A stretch of DNA of 64,000 bases, from assembly GCA_947561715.1 (NCBI GenBank), contig OX387198.1:11780001-11844000 (forward strand), read 5' to 3'. The notes beneath the pieces are model-generated. The model was not told the DNA's origin. It saw only the letters and a program-made list of their open reading frames with translations, and made no database searches. The position numbers and the translations under genes are program-made. This document shows positions 1-12,720 of this stretch, piece after piece. The stretch's first letter is position 1, and every line of letters starts with the position of its first letter. The DNA is from Ascidia mentula. Taxonomy: Eukaryota; Chordata; Ascidiacea; Phlebobranchia; Ascidiidae.

Positions 1-22
1 CATTACAAAACAAGGCAAGATA

Positions 23-3000
23 CTACCGCGTTTTTTTTAATCGAAACCTAGCTATACAGGGTTTGACTAAGTTGGTGTTATGGCAGGTTTTAATAATAGG
101 CCAAACTAACCATAATTCAGCAAAAAAAGCGTGCAAAACTAAAATATATTGAAACATGTTGTTCACAGTCACCGACTTCTGATTTATTTCCTGTAGTTGG
201 GTTTGCTCGGCACCAGACAGTTTCTTTCTTTCATTGAACAAATATGTGTCAATGTTGTAACGTTCGAACTCGGAGAAGTGTTCGTTATCGTCGATACGAT
301 CTAAAAACAGGGGCGGATAGAATTTTAAGACATACACATTGTCAATGCTATTCCAACATATTTTCACTTTTTCACATTTGAAAAAGGATTTAAAATGAAA
401 TTTGTTCGGAAATATAAAAAAGATTACCATTATTATTTTCAGGGTGGGTCCAGCCAATCAACCAGCCAATCATACTGAGAGGTGGTGGAAAAGACGATCG
501 TATACAATACTCTTCGATCAATTTGTATCGCTGAAATTTCCAAAGGTTCTCAGACTCTTCATGCACACGTTCAAAAGTGTAGCTGGAAAATCAAAAGAAA
601 CTGATCAAATTGTTTAAATTGAAGGATAGTTAAAGAAAATCAAATATACCTGAACATAGCTATGAGAAGGTTAAGAAGAAGAACAGCGGCTAACAACAAG
701 TAAAGGGCCAAAAATATGGCCGCAAATTGTTGCTCTTGAGGACAACGCCTGAAACCATTATTTATGTCGGTCTGGTTGTTCGAACACTTGAAGTCGGATG
801 TCACTGGTACAATATTTACAAAAGTTTTGTTTCTCTTATTTTTATTTTGGTTGATTTTAGGCAAGAATCCCTTTTGTACTACGCAAACTTATTTGTGGGT
901 GCGCATGCACACTAAATTTGCGGTAATTACTTGACTTGAACCGGCCTATGAATTTCCAAAATTGTGCAAATTCATTTAGGGAAACAATTTCCTGAAGCAA
1001 AATTTACTTGGTTTGTAGTTGATTTCGTCAAGAAAAAGTTCGCCGAAGATATGCCAGTACGGCTTGTAGAAGGTACCGGTAATGGCTGAGTAAAAATCTG
1101 TTTCATTTGGATAAAGAAACCCTTGGCTGACAACGCCGTACGTGAGCACGATAATTGCCGCAATGTACACGAAGAACCAGAGATCAGCCTTTAAATGAAT
1201 AAGGGTCTTTTAAATTATGTATAAGCATTAAAACCAATAGTGTTTCGTAGTGAACTGCAGACTTGGCCGCTGTTGCTGGGTTCCATCAGTGCGGCTTTGG
1301 TGTGAGTTACGACGATCTTGCCAGCTAAAGAGCAATGACTTTCAAATTAACTGCTAGAGTGAAACGAGCCACGACCGTTTACAAACGAACTAAAGCCTTA
1401 TATGTCAATGACGAAATACTAAAACATAACAATCAAGCAAGCAAATATAAAAAATCTTACCAGCATCTTTCCAATCATTGTCACTTTTGGGCCGATCCTC
1501 CGACTGACGGCAAGTGACCGCAAAAGTTGAGAGGAATAAAGAATGAAAGAGCACGAAAACAAACAACGTTCATACAGATAATACATTGGATGGTAAAGTA
1601 GTGAAATTGCTGTGCCCGCTATCAGCATATAAAAACCAAAGACGCTTGCGGCGAAGATCCAGTGTTTCAATAGAAAAGAAAAAGCGAACATAATTTTTTC
1701 CGTAATAGTTTTTTCTTTCGTTGATGTCAGAAACTTATATTCCTACAAGACACAAATAGCAATCACCCTCATATACACAAACTTTGGGCAATGTAATGTA
1801 TTTAATAGCTGAACAACGAACCATATATTTGTCATCCACAAAAAGTGTACTTGCCCAAAAGAGCAAAACCAACACTGGTATTGAGAAATTTATATTGCCC
1901 TTGTCGAACAATATTGCAGGTCTGAAGTCGAACAGTAGGATGTAGCTGAACAGCATGAGGAATAGCTAAGTGAAACAACAGAAACGTCATCAATATTAGC
2001 AATGCCAGTGCGGTTCGATAGGTTAGCTTAGGTTTGCAATTCGAGAAAAGCAAAGAGTTTAATAATAGTAATGTATCGAATCGTCCAAATTCGTTTCTGA
2101 CCGAAACTGAATATTCGACAGTTTTACGCTATGCACTTAATAGAAGAGTTTTACTGCAAAACAAACAGACCTTCTACAACGGTATAGTTGTTAAAATGTT
2201 ATCGTAGTTCTTTGGGTTTAAGGTTGTCTTGGCTATCGTTGGTAGTTTTCAAGTTGTATTACCAATCTTGTACAGGGCGTGGGCAAAACGATAATAGTTA
2301 ATGATTGACTCAAATTAAAAAAAACAAAAAAGTTTTGCACCCGCTACATTATCATCTTTAAAAGTATTGAAAATTATCCATAAGGCCACACGCTATTGTT
2401 GGTATTTCAGAACTTTTTTTGAGCGAAAAATTTCGGTTTCGGCCGAATCAAAACAAATTGTTCTGCCGAAACCGAATCTTCGTCCAAATTGCTGATTCGG
2501 CCAAATAAATTTAGGTACATGACCGAAAATAATTAGCATAAATTAGTAAAGAGGCATGCGCAGATAAAGGCCTAAGGTACACGCTATTTGAAACATGAAA
2601 ACTGATACATCTTCGAAAATTTGGCAAACAACAAAATACAAAATGACAAATGTTTACAGAAAATTGGCTAAACTTAATCTTGATAAATAAACGGTATGCA
2701 CTTACCAGGTAAAAGAAGACCCTGACCACATACTTGGTGACTGGCACTTGATAAAAAGCTGTAAGCTTGCTGCAAAATGATCTTGGAACCCTTACAGTAT
2801 TTTGTTTTAGTCCAGTTTCTACTTCTAGTCGAAAAAAAAACGAATAATATTTTTGTATCCTTTCGATACCACAAATAAAAAACCTTCATTTCTTTCCTGT
2901 TTACCTTGAGTTTTTTCTGTTTGATCATAGGAAACCAAGTCTATCCAGTACAAAGGAAACACCAAAAGAGCCGTATAAAAGACAAAAAGGTATTCTGAGA

Positions 3001-6000
3001 AGTTGTCAAAGGTCAATGCCACGTCGTTGAATGACAATCCCTTCCTCCAAATGCTCTTTATATGATTTTGTACAATATCATGAGCTACAACTTTCTGAAT
3101 ACAATATTTAGTTCGTTATCAAAACCGCAAGTCGAACGGACTAGTGTAATAGCGTAATGTTTGTCGAAAGACAATCACTGAAGTCAAGCAAAAGTACTCA
3201 CTTTGTTGTGGGATTTCACGGCCATTTCAATACAACTTAGGCAACCCCATTGTGGATGACTTCTGGTCAGAAGATAGTTTGTTTTTACCAGGTCGTCATT
3301 CATACATTGTGTGAGGATGTTACACGAGATTGTTGCGTATTCCATAGCATGCTCCTTTATACTATCACGCTGCAAAGTATTGAACAAAAAGAAGGTAAGG
3401 CGACTGTTTAAGTTCAACAAAAAGTGGTTGTATTAGGCCAACAACAAAAAAACGTTTTTTAAACTTTCTGGTACATCTTACCATGTTCTTAGCAGACTTA
3501 AGCTTCGACAGCTGTTTAAGCATGAAGAAAGCTGCAATTGATGCGGAGAGTCGATCACCCATTGACTTCCAAATAACCCGGGCCAGATCCCTTCTATTAA
3601 ATAGCACAGCCCATTGAAATACTTCCTTCAGTGGATCTCTTGGGTGCAAGTCCTGTCCGAAACTCTGTTAAAGTGATGTTAAGTATGCCATACTGTGATT
3701 GAATAAACCAGGTAGGCCTACTGTGCGAATTTCAACATGTTGGGTGATTCTGAACTGAGCCTGTTGTTCATGTTGACATGGGTCACCCACTTCATATGGG
3801 TCTGAATAGCACTCCTTCAAACATCTGTTAAAAAATGCTGTAAATTTACAGTTGTTATTTTCAAGAGTTTCATTGTATGTGCTTCGCCAAAAAAAAGTTT
3901 TGCCTTGTTAACTACTTTAATATGTAATTGTACATTTCCTGAAATGCTTCCGCTGACTGTGCTTCACAGCGAAGGTATATATCGTAATCACATTCGTACA
4001 ATTCCAGTAAATGTTTTTGGGTAAAGTTGTTTTGTAGACCCACGCCATAACAAAGAAGAACTCCGACAAACGTTGAATTATCCTGAAAAACGAAGTTGCT
4101 ATCTCTAGGGTTTTCAAGCAAAAACTATCAGCAAGAAACACCTCAATTTTGAAAGTTTGTTTGTGTTGAGAAAAACAATAGAAAGTTCACCTGTTTAAGA
4201 GCTTGAACTAGAATATCAACCAAATATTCGTTTGCTAATTCACTTTCGCCGTCAAGAACATGGTTACTTGCTATGTCACTTCTGTTCCATTCAAGGGTGC
4301 GTTCTAATTTCTGTTTTGGTCCGTCGACAGCTTTGTGGATGACATAAAAGCAACATAAGCATCACTAATAAAGATACATTATTTTGGGAGAATTTATTTC
4401 AAGGGTAACTATATTTGCGTTTGGTTTCTCCATTCCCTTTTGTTACAAAACGTACGCTTTCCACGTGGTGTTTGTAAAATATTGTTTGTTCGTACCCTTC
4501 AATATTGAGAGTAGTATGTCGACATCCAAGTTTTTTTCACTGTTCCATTGATCGTGCTGGAAGACAGAGATTAGGTTTTTCTTTTCAACACATTCTATAG
4601 CCATAGTTGTCAATTGGGGGAGGTCGTTTTTGTTTATACCCTCCATATGATTGTCTGTCAATTCAAAAACAAGCTTTGTCACTGTAAGTCAGTGATTCCC
4701 AACCTTTTTGTGGTTGCGTATCACTTGGCATTGAAACAATTTCAACGCCTAATCGAGTATTTCAAAGTAACCTAGGGGATGAAGTAACAAACATTTTGAG
4801 ATCACTTACGATTTTTTAAATTCGAACTATATCCCCTAATTACGTAAAGGTGCTCGCGTACCACCTGGAATGCCGTTTCGTACCAATTAAGTAACAACTA
4901 AATATGTTAAAAACATGACTTTGTTGACATCATCGATAAAAGTATTCAAACAAATAAATTAACCCTGCAAAAGATTCTCCACAACTTCTTTGTCCACTTT
5001 AATGTTGGTGTCAATGCAAAGTGTTGTCAGTATGTTTGCCCAGAATCCAGATCCGCCCATGATCATAACAGGTGTGTCTGCTCTCAGTGCATCCAAGACA
5101 AACTACAAACACAAATTTTGCTGGTGGTATACATAATGGTGAAAACAACATGCGTAAATACCTTTATAGATTCCAGACCACTTTGAACAAGTACACACCT
5201 TGTGACCTGCTTTTCTTTGACTAAAATTGTAAACTGTCTAATTAATAGGGTGGATTAATAGGCAAAACATACTTTACCAAAAAACGTTTCCAAATTGGTT
5301 CTAAACGATATTGTTTTGCGAACATCACCACCATTACTATCATCAACCAGAATATAGTGAGAATGGGTACTCTCTAAATCCTTACCCGTGTAAAATATTC
5401 TTGTATAATCCTGACAATAAAACATCAGCAGAAACAATCTTTCAAAAAATTTATCTTATTTACCTTGGTTTTCGTCTGTTTTGAATCACCAACAATTTCC
5501 CAGGGAGCAATTCCGAGTTTTATAACCTGTTTTGTGCACATTTAAGTACTTTAAGGTATGAAATTGAAGTGAGTATAAATTGGTGACAAATATAAAAACA
5601 GGAAAGGACCTATGGTTGGTATTAAACAAAGGCCCAATATCTATTCTATCTTAATTTTATTTGGACACACCCCAGTCATATTGTGGGTCCATTCACTTCG
5701 CGTCAACAATAGGTCTGGCGTCACAATGCTGCAGGTAAAAGTTGTCTAAAAATGCATTGGTTTAGATAGAATTTTTTACAAAAACGCGTGAAGCGCAGCT
5801 TCAAAATCCTTTGTGGAAAAAATTTTACGTGGAGGTAAAGAAAAAATGGCCGAAGAACATAAATACCAAGAACCGAAACCGAAAACTTACGCTTAGGCAA
5901 ACAAAAGTAGCTAGCGCGCCTGGCAGCAACTTGGCTGTTGTGTGCGTTTTTACCGCGGCGGGTAAGTCTTGTTCGATACTAACGGCAGACGGACACTAAA

Positions 6001-7222
6001 GCTTATCTGATATGTTTTTTGTTAGTGCCTACAACTAAGTTAAGAATTTTGTAAATTTTAAAATATCTTGCAGAACTATCTAAAGTCACGGGAATTTGGA
6101 GAGCAGGTTTATAATTCCTTTTTTCCCCACTAACGAGACAGTAAATGCGCACATAAATGCAATGTTGCAGCCAGATGCGCTAGTTGGGGTTAATTCCGGA
6201 CGATTTTCTTCGCCTAAACAAAATTTTCGTTTTTGGTGCTAGGTACTTACATTCGATGACAATTTCTGCTTCGCCTAAACGTAAAATTTGTCCCACAAAG
6301 AAATTAGGGCTTTGCTACAGGCGTTTTAGTAAATAACTCTATCTAAACCAATGTCATTTCCGCCAATCTTTACCTGCAACATTGTGACGACAGACCCATT
6401 GTTGACGCGAAGTCGGAACCATGAATAATATGTAAGAAATAACACAACGTTGTGGCAATCGTATAATGCCGAAATTTGCAAAATATGGCAAACGCAAAAT
6501 GTGTACCAAGCCATTGGCCCAAAGTTACATGACAGCATAAACGAAAACATAAATTCAGCAATTTGTGTGTTAACTTAAAACAAACTAGCATAATTGCAAT
6601 AATTTAACACAGCTGACCACCTGAAAATTACCTTATTAACTTCAAGTTTACCCTCTGCATCAGCATATACTTTAACTGCTCTCCCAAAATCTTTTAAATA
6701 ACCAATGTTTTTTCCACCAGTCACAATCCATGCACCTATGTAATAACACGTAGCTTGAACAAATCCTGCCTCTATTAGCGTTTTGGCAAAAGAAACTTGG
6801 TTCAAGTTTGGCATGATAAGAATATTCGTAACATGTAACCTACTGAAAGTATACTAGTACAGGACAAACTGTACACCACGACAGGTAATGAATAACTAAA
6901 AAAATGACATTTACCTGTTGTTACTGCAACGCCAAGAAGGCCCTTATTGAAGATTTTTGCCAGGTCTTTTCTTGTATCAAAGTCTTTGGTGCTGTCAGTG
7001 ACAGACAAAATTATTTTGGGTGTTTCTAGATTCCATTTTTCTTGAATATGCCCAAGGACCTGAGACATTTCTGTCGATTGCGAAACTTTGATGAACTGTT
7101 AAACCAAGAAAAATAATCAATAAAAGTAAAAGAATTTTGGATGAGAAAAAGTGATGAAGAATCCAGACATCAAGTAAAGATACGCTATATACAAAAGAGC
7201 TAAACCGTATGTCATCCCCCAT
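23..7222 (-). CDS. TRPM-family cation channel, 21 exons
   Basis: Exons, 5' to 3' on the minus strand: 7222-7193, 7095-6915, 6735-6632, 5526-5464, 5410-5273, 5206-5162, 5102-4964, 4681-4496, 4330-4191, 4082-3916, 3824-3722, 3664-3482, 3369-3202, 3094-2905, 2824-2706, 1965-1822, 1742-1461, 1188-1008, 878-650, 582-428, 366-23. All phases agree and sum to 1096 codons plus TAG. In order the protein shows the TRPM N-terminal nucleotide-binding-like domain (TTGAWIVTGG, GIAPWEIV, HSHYILVDD, TPVMIMGGSG), TRPM homology repeats (LEWNRSDIA, FVGVLLCYGVGLQ, DPLKEVFQWAVLFNRRDLA), TM segments from about FDNFSEYLF, the linker SRRIGPKVTMIGKM, a pore loop YWHIFGELFLDEIN, TM6 AVLLLNLLIAMFSYTFERV and the TRP helix WKFQRYKLIEEY. 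No Nudix or kinase domain follows; length resembles TRPM8-type channels. It would be a plasma-membrane Ca2+/Na+ channel. Weak points: the first ATG (in-frame TGA 30 nt upstream, so an upstream exon is possible), the GTTAAT donor at 4963, and where the last exon ends. Confidence 0.85.
4690..4890. repeat. hAT-like MITE fragment
   Basis: It starts CAGTGATTCCCAACC, the usual end of hAT-type non-autonomous elements. The inner stretch GCGTATCACTTGGCATTG recurs loosely near the other side as GCGTACCACCTGGAATGCC. The outer right terminus is not recognisable, so the element looks truncated. It sits in a channel intron, a few bases upstream of the exon that starts at 4681. Confidence 0.4.
5690..6416. 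mobile_element. Non-autonomous DNA transposon with ~100-bp TIRs
   Basis: Positions about 5690-5797 and 6314-6416 are imperfect inverted repeats of each other. Both arms read ACTTCGCGTCAACAAT, then TCACAATG(C/T)TGCAGGTAAA, then CATTGGTTTAGATAGA, then AAAACGC. The repeat may extend some bases outward on each side, since CATATT is shared, so the exact ends and target duplication are unclear. The interior (about 5821-6140) has a second copy near 8270-8590. No transposase reading frame was seen, so this is a MITE-like element. It lies inside the channel gene intron between the exons at 6632 and 5526. Confidence 0.65.
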
Positions 7223-8103
7223 TGCTAATTTTGTTGGTTGGCTAAATCAACAAGCAAGGCTGATTTTTTTAGAATTATGTAAAAACTGCATGTTCGTGCT
7301 TGTGTGTACCTAAATCGCATAGTCGCTGTCCGATTGCTTGCTAACTCGTGTAGGGTTTCCTACGGCTGAATTATAATCATGAAGTGGCATGGAACACACA
7401 CGATCATCATTGAGACCGCAATATTTAGAGATTGAAGGCGAAGGTGCCGTGCAACGAGCGATGGCATATACGTTTCGCAGACGAAAACCTAATGGAAGTC
7501 AGGCAGAGCAGATTGTGATGGTCTTGGATTGTCTATGATACAACTTTCCGTTTGCAAGTTGCGCGATGCAATTCGTTGCCCATCAAGTGTTCCAAGTATG
7601 TTTTGGTTTGGGGATTAAAGACACTTCAATTTTAGTTACGCCATGTAGGGCTTTGTAAGCTACGGACAAATTCAATAAGCATCTTCCCAATTTTTGTATA
7701 TCTAAAGCTTTTTGAAAGACGAAACGACAAGGAATTAGCAGTTTCAATATCTGAGAGCTTTAAGGTTTTTATCTATGCTTAAACTAATATGACAGGTATG
7801 GACGTGTTCGGCAGCCAGTAAAAGTGCACCAAGGTCCAAGTCCCTAATCTGATTATCTGTTTGGAAAATATCATCAACTCGAAGCTGCTTTTAATTGGCA
7901 CTTGGATTGATAGACACATCACGAGAGTCGTGATTTTCTAAACAATTGAGGAATTTTAGCGTAATGTATAAGAGTAGATTGTTTTCGTCTGATCATGAGG
8001 TAGATTGATTACCTTTTTCTTTGCACGGAGCATACTAAGTCACAACTTAGAACTTATTGTACAACGCAACACAGCAACGAGTCGCTTTCCGCCCCGAACC
8101 AGA

Positions 8104-8740
8104 AAGTCTTGTAAAATTTCCAATTTTGGTGTCAGTACGTTGGTGACTTTATCTTTAATTTCTTTTCTACTTTTTGTTTCTGTCACTAATGCGACCATCA
8201 GCCATGTTTCTGCGAGGTCACGCGATATCGCCATAACCTTGTACATATGAATTTTACGTGCAGGCAAAGCAAAAATTGTCGAAGAATACAAGTAGCAAGA
8301 ACCAAAACCGAAAACTTACACTCAGGCAACAAAAGCGGCTAGCGCGTCTGGCATCAACATGGCTGTTGTGTGCGTTTTTACTGCGACGAATAAGTCTTGA
8401 TCGTGTCGAAACTGAGCAGACGGGCTCTAAAGCTTATCTGATATGTTTTTTGTTAGTGCATACGACTAAGTTGAAAAAATTTCGTAAATGTTTATATCCC
8501 TTGCAGAACGTTTTAAAGTCACGTTTACATAGGGAATTTAAGGAACACGTTTAAAATTGCTTTTTTTCCCCACTAACGAGACAGCAAGTCTTGTAAAATT
8601 CGTTTTTTCGTGTCGGTACGTTGGCAAGTTTATCTTTAATTTCGTTTCTACTTTTGGTTTCTGTCACTAATGCGACCCTTACCCATGTATGCGACCCTTA
8701 CTAATGCGACCCTTACCCTGCGTGGTCACGTGATATCGCA
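8104..8740. repeat. Compound dispersed repeat with direct terminal duplications
   Basis: Positions about 8104-8231 and 8586-8740 are direct repeats. Each holds AGTCTTGTAAAATT, then TACGTTGG, then TTTCTGTCACTAATGCGACC, then GTCACG(C/T)GATATCGC. The middle (about 8270-8590) matches 5821-6140 inside the inverted-repeat element, including TGGCTGTTGTGTGCGTTTTT and CCCCACTAACGAGACAG. Three copies of ATGCGACCCTTAC lie near 8670-8720. It looks like a related or nested copy of the same transposon family. No coding function is evident. Confidence 0.55.
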
Positions 8741-11700
8741 AAAAAACCTTTTAATTCGCTTGCTTTTCGGCAAACTGGCACTCGGCTGTTATTGGGTCAA
8801 AAAGGTGAACGAAACTGAAGACCTGCGAAACTTGTTGATAATAATAGCCTTCGATGTACATCAGATGATCATACTGTTTTTAGTTTTGTATTCAGTGCTG
8901 GTGTGCAAAATATTATAAATAATAAAAGTTTCTACGACATGTATATTTCGCCTGGGTTTGCAAGCATCGTAAGTATCGCTAAAAAACAACAAAACAACGC
9001 AGTTAACCAACAGTATCGACTCAGGTTTATTTATAATATTTTGTACTAATCCGTTACTGAGTCTCTGTTAGCCATAGGGACTATGCAGGCGACTAAAAAA
9101 AAATCAAACTTTCAGTGCTGGTGTGATTACAAACGAAAACACAAAAATTTCAAAACCGCTTAATTTTTTGTTTAAACTTGCGACCAAAAAGTATTTCGGT
9201 GGCAAATCCAGCCACATGTACGCAACTATTTACAAAGTTATTTGTTATCTCGGGGCAGTCTAACAAACCTGTGCCTTCTTTGTACTTCCGGCAAATTGGA
9301 TTCCTCCGTGTACAAGTCCTGACAAAAATATTATTGTTTCGCTGGTTAACATGCCTTTGTTTCAACACAGAAACTTATTTACCATCTGTATCGGTTAAAC
9401 AGACAGGAAGTAGTTTCCTTTGACTTTTCTTTTTCTTCGACATGGTAGCAACAAGATTCTAATACTACAGAACGGAAAATAGTTTTTGTCTGAAAACGTA
9501 ACGTTCTATTTTTAACATAAGTTTCAGAGCAAAGTTATTTATCACAGAGCATTCGCCTGGTTTTGTTTTTTGTTGCAAACTGCACCGATAATTTTCGTTG
9601 ACAAATTTTTAGGAACGCGCAACATTGGCGATTGGATAATGCCCATGCCTCGATAACATTTGCAACAAAGGTTTTCTTTAAATCAGTCTGGCCTGACAAA
9701 TATTTTTTCCAAAACGATGCAGAGTGTGCGCTATAGCTTAAAAGCGAATGCACTTACTTTTAACTACTGATCAAATCATTTAGCAGTTCTGCATTTACCC
9801 ACCCCAAAACCTCATACACAAAAGTAGGCTATTTATCTGCCGAATTTTCAACACAACCTGATTCATCAAACTTAACCAACAAATCAGAAACCAAAAATTT
9901 CAGCGCGTCTTGTAAAAGCCATAAAACAAAACTGACGACCCCCAAAATTGGTGAAAATAAGTTCACCATTCAAAAACCCAGTACTGAAACCACGTCACGA
10001 CTTCCTGCCAGGGTTTTACAATAAACATTGACTCGCCATGAGTTGCCTAACCCATTGGGAGAACTCTTGTTATCATGACGTTGAATGGAATGTCCAGTTT
10101 CCATCTTATTGTTTCAGAAATGCTGTTGTGAGTCAGAACAATCGCCACAACAAACATCGGCACACTGAAATTTGGCCAAACAACAATTTCTGATAATTTG
10201 GCTTACAAACATCAAGCTATTTCAAGTAACGGTAATATGTAATGAAACACACTCTATATTTATTTAGGTCCCTTGTAGCAGAATAAGCTTTGAAGAATGT
10301 ATACGCGTCCGTACTAACTCCTGTTCGTAATGATTTTAGTTTGGATCACTGTAAATCTCGCATTGCTTTGTATTTCAAACAGCAAAGGCCACAAGTAGAG
10401 TAAGTACCCTATAGTCCAAGTTAAAGTCTTGTATCTATGTACATTCACCAGTAGCCGTGTTTAAGCTTTTGATGTGGTTTTTCAGTGGTTTTCTTACTCA
10501 TCCCAGTAATATTTTTGGTATGTTTGTTGTGTTTTTCCCACAACAAATACATTTTTTCGTTTCCCAATGATTGCAAATTGGTCACATGGGCTACATTTTT
10601 ACCTTGCAGTGATTGTTTATGGAAGGAAGTGGATCGACCTCTTTTAAACTATTATAAAAGATATTGCTGTCGTCGTTTAAGACGATGGGTCTTTAGCCAA
10701 TGGTATACAAATCTCGTTGACTTTTCTTACGGCTACCCTTTTTGACCTGCAAAAGTTTGGAACATTACAAGCGCAACTGAGACAAAGCTTTTAAAACTAT
10801 CCGCAAATTCTTGTTGGGCCAAATAACCCACATTAACGCGCCACTGTTATTGATTCCGCTGTGAATAAATTATGAGGCGATTCTGTTATGTTAATTTTTT
10901 TTAGGCCAAAAACCATTTTTATTTGATTTCTCACCCTTTCTTACTGTAGGTGTAAGATGGAGGTGACGACCAATTTTATTAAGTAAGAATATTTGCTGGT
11001 TTAGTTGCAATAAATACGCATACGCATCACTTTTTTGACGAGTAAATCATCGGGTATTCAGTGATACTTTTAATAGTCATGCCGTTTCTGGTATTTTTGA
11101 GATGAATACATCCTGGGTTTTAACAACAAGACTCATGGCTAAATGACCACTAATTTAATCGTGTCGGACGTTTAAATGCAGACATTAATGACACTCCGCT
11201 CACGTGCAAGCGGAAGATATAAAGAAAATACGATTGGCATCCAATTCAAAAAGGCTGATTTGCGTTTGTTTGATCAAAGGTTTTTTGCATACCCAAAAGT
11301 AGAAATATTGGAACGTGACAAGAAGAATAAGGATTCTCAAAATATTTCCGGTCCACGCAGCTATTTATAGCACAAATATATCAGTGCGTTATTTGTAGGC
11401 TAATATTGTGCAAAACTATCTGCATAGATTTGCAACGTTGTTTCGAGTGTGCATTTGCAGCAATGGCCATCACAATATTCTCCGTGAATCCTTGCGTTTT
11501 TCTTGAGATAAAAGGGCAATGCTGACGTATGGAGTAGCGATTATTTTTAGGCACCCGATGAGAATTCCTTGCTGGAATTGTGGTTCCCTGGGCTACGAAC
11601 AAGGGCGGCAATTCGTGCAAACAAAACTAGAGAAAAATACACACAGGTGCTGAAAATTTATGTAGAAATTTAACAGAAGGTGAAGGTATAATGTACAATG

Positions 11701-12081
11701 GCAAGAATAGTCTGCAATGGAACTCAAGCTGATGTTTGTTTGCAAAGACCTGACCCAAAGAAGTTTTTATATGGGCTGAGGTGAACGAGTATTGTTTCAG
11801 CACAAACCAAGGTTGTTTGCGGTTTGATTTGTGCCAGAAGGGAAGTCTTTTGACTTGTAGGGCGGCGAGAAAAACGACAGGAAATGTGTCGCAGTCAATC
11901 GCAATTAAAATCTTACCCTGTGTGTTTCCGCGAGGTGCGCTCTTATAGCAGTCAAAACGATGTAAATATTACAAACTACCATGTGTCCTTGAATCAGTTT
12001 AGTTATGTAACTAAAACAGAAAAAGTGGTTTGAAACATAGTTCAGGGGCGCGCTCCCAGCTTAAAAACCCATGCTGTAGAA

Positions 12082-12449
12082 CAGTGATTTTCAACCGGTG
12101 TTCCGCGGGGCATCAGTGTTCTGTGAACGAACGGCGTGTGTTCCGCGAGAAATTGATTAGTTTGACTGATGTTCCGTGGAACACGGGTCGGAAATCACTT
12201 GTTTATCATAAACGGCGTAAATAGTTTTATGAAAGTAATCATCCACTATGACCAGTTTGAATGTTCCATCATGAATTGCTTTGTTTAATGTTGTGTAACA
12301 ATAAGACTTGTTTTGTAATAATATAATTGTAATGGCGCGAGCCTGTTGCTGGATAAGTACAAAGTCGCAGTACTTCCAACAGTTTGGTGTTCCGCAAGAT
12401 TATTTCAATAAAAAAAGTGTTCCGTGGCTCAAAAGGTTAAAAAATACTG
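12082..12449. mobile_element. hAT-like MITE
   Basis: The left end reads CAGTGATTTTCAACC and the right end, reverse-complemented, CAGTATTTTTTAACC. Sub-terminal GTGTTCCGCGG and GTGTTCCGTGG motifs repeat several times inside. The flanking 8-mers CTGTAGAA and ATGAAGAA match at 6 of 8 positions, as expected for a decayed 8-bp hAT target duplication. There is no open frame for a transposase. Confidence 0.6.
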
Positions 12450-12720
12450 ATGAAGAAACATTCATGGAGAAATCGCGAATGCCAAAGATGAACTTTGTTC
12501 TTTTATTTTATTGCCTCTGACAGCAAGATATTTGGTGGCGAATTTCCGGTTTCGATTTGCATGCGTATGGAAAGATATTGAAAATCATTGAAATTACCAC
12601 TTCTGTCGATTATTTATAGAATTTATAGTTACTTTACAGAAGCAAAGTCGCTATCCAAACTCTCACGCAATGATTTACTGCAGGTATCTGTCATAGTCCG
12701 ATAAAGCTCATATTGCAACG

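Larger units (their letters stand above)
7223..12720. other. Intergenic region, repeat-rich, no convincing gene
   Basis: About 5.5 kb between the divergently transcribed channel gene and receptor 1. It holds the repeat cluster at 8104-8740 and the MITE at 12082-12449. The short reading frames here have no recognised motif and no exon-like structure. The first coding exon of receptor 1 (N-terminus) may lie in the last few hundred bases but could not be placed. Upstream exons of the channel gene could also lie here. Confidence 0.5.

Noticed and set aside
8005-8554. Overlapping open frames on both strands in the repeat cluster
   Set aside because: They fall entirely in sequence repeated elsewhere (5821-6140 and the flanking direct repeats) and match no transposase.
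9150-9443. Minus-strand ATG with a Lys-rich start followed by a donor-like GTAAAT and a second open stretch, as possible extra 5' exons of the channel gene
   Set aside because: The implied intron would be only 28 nt and the encoded peptide matches no TRPM N-terminal motif.
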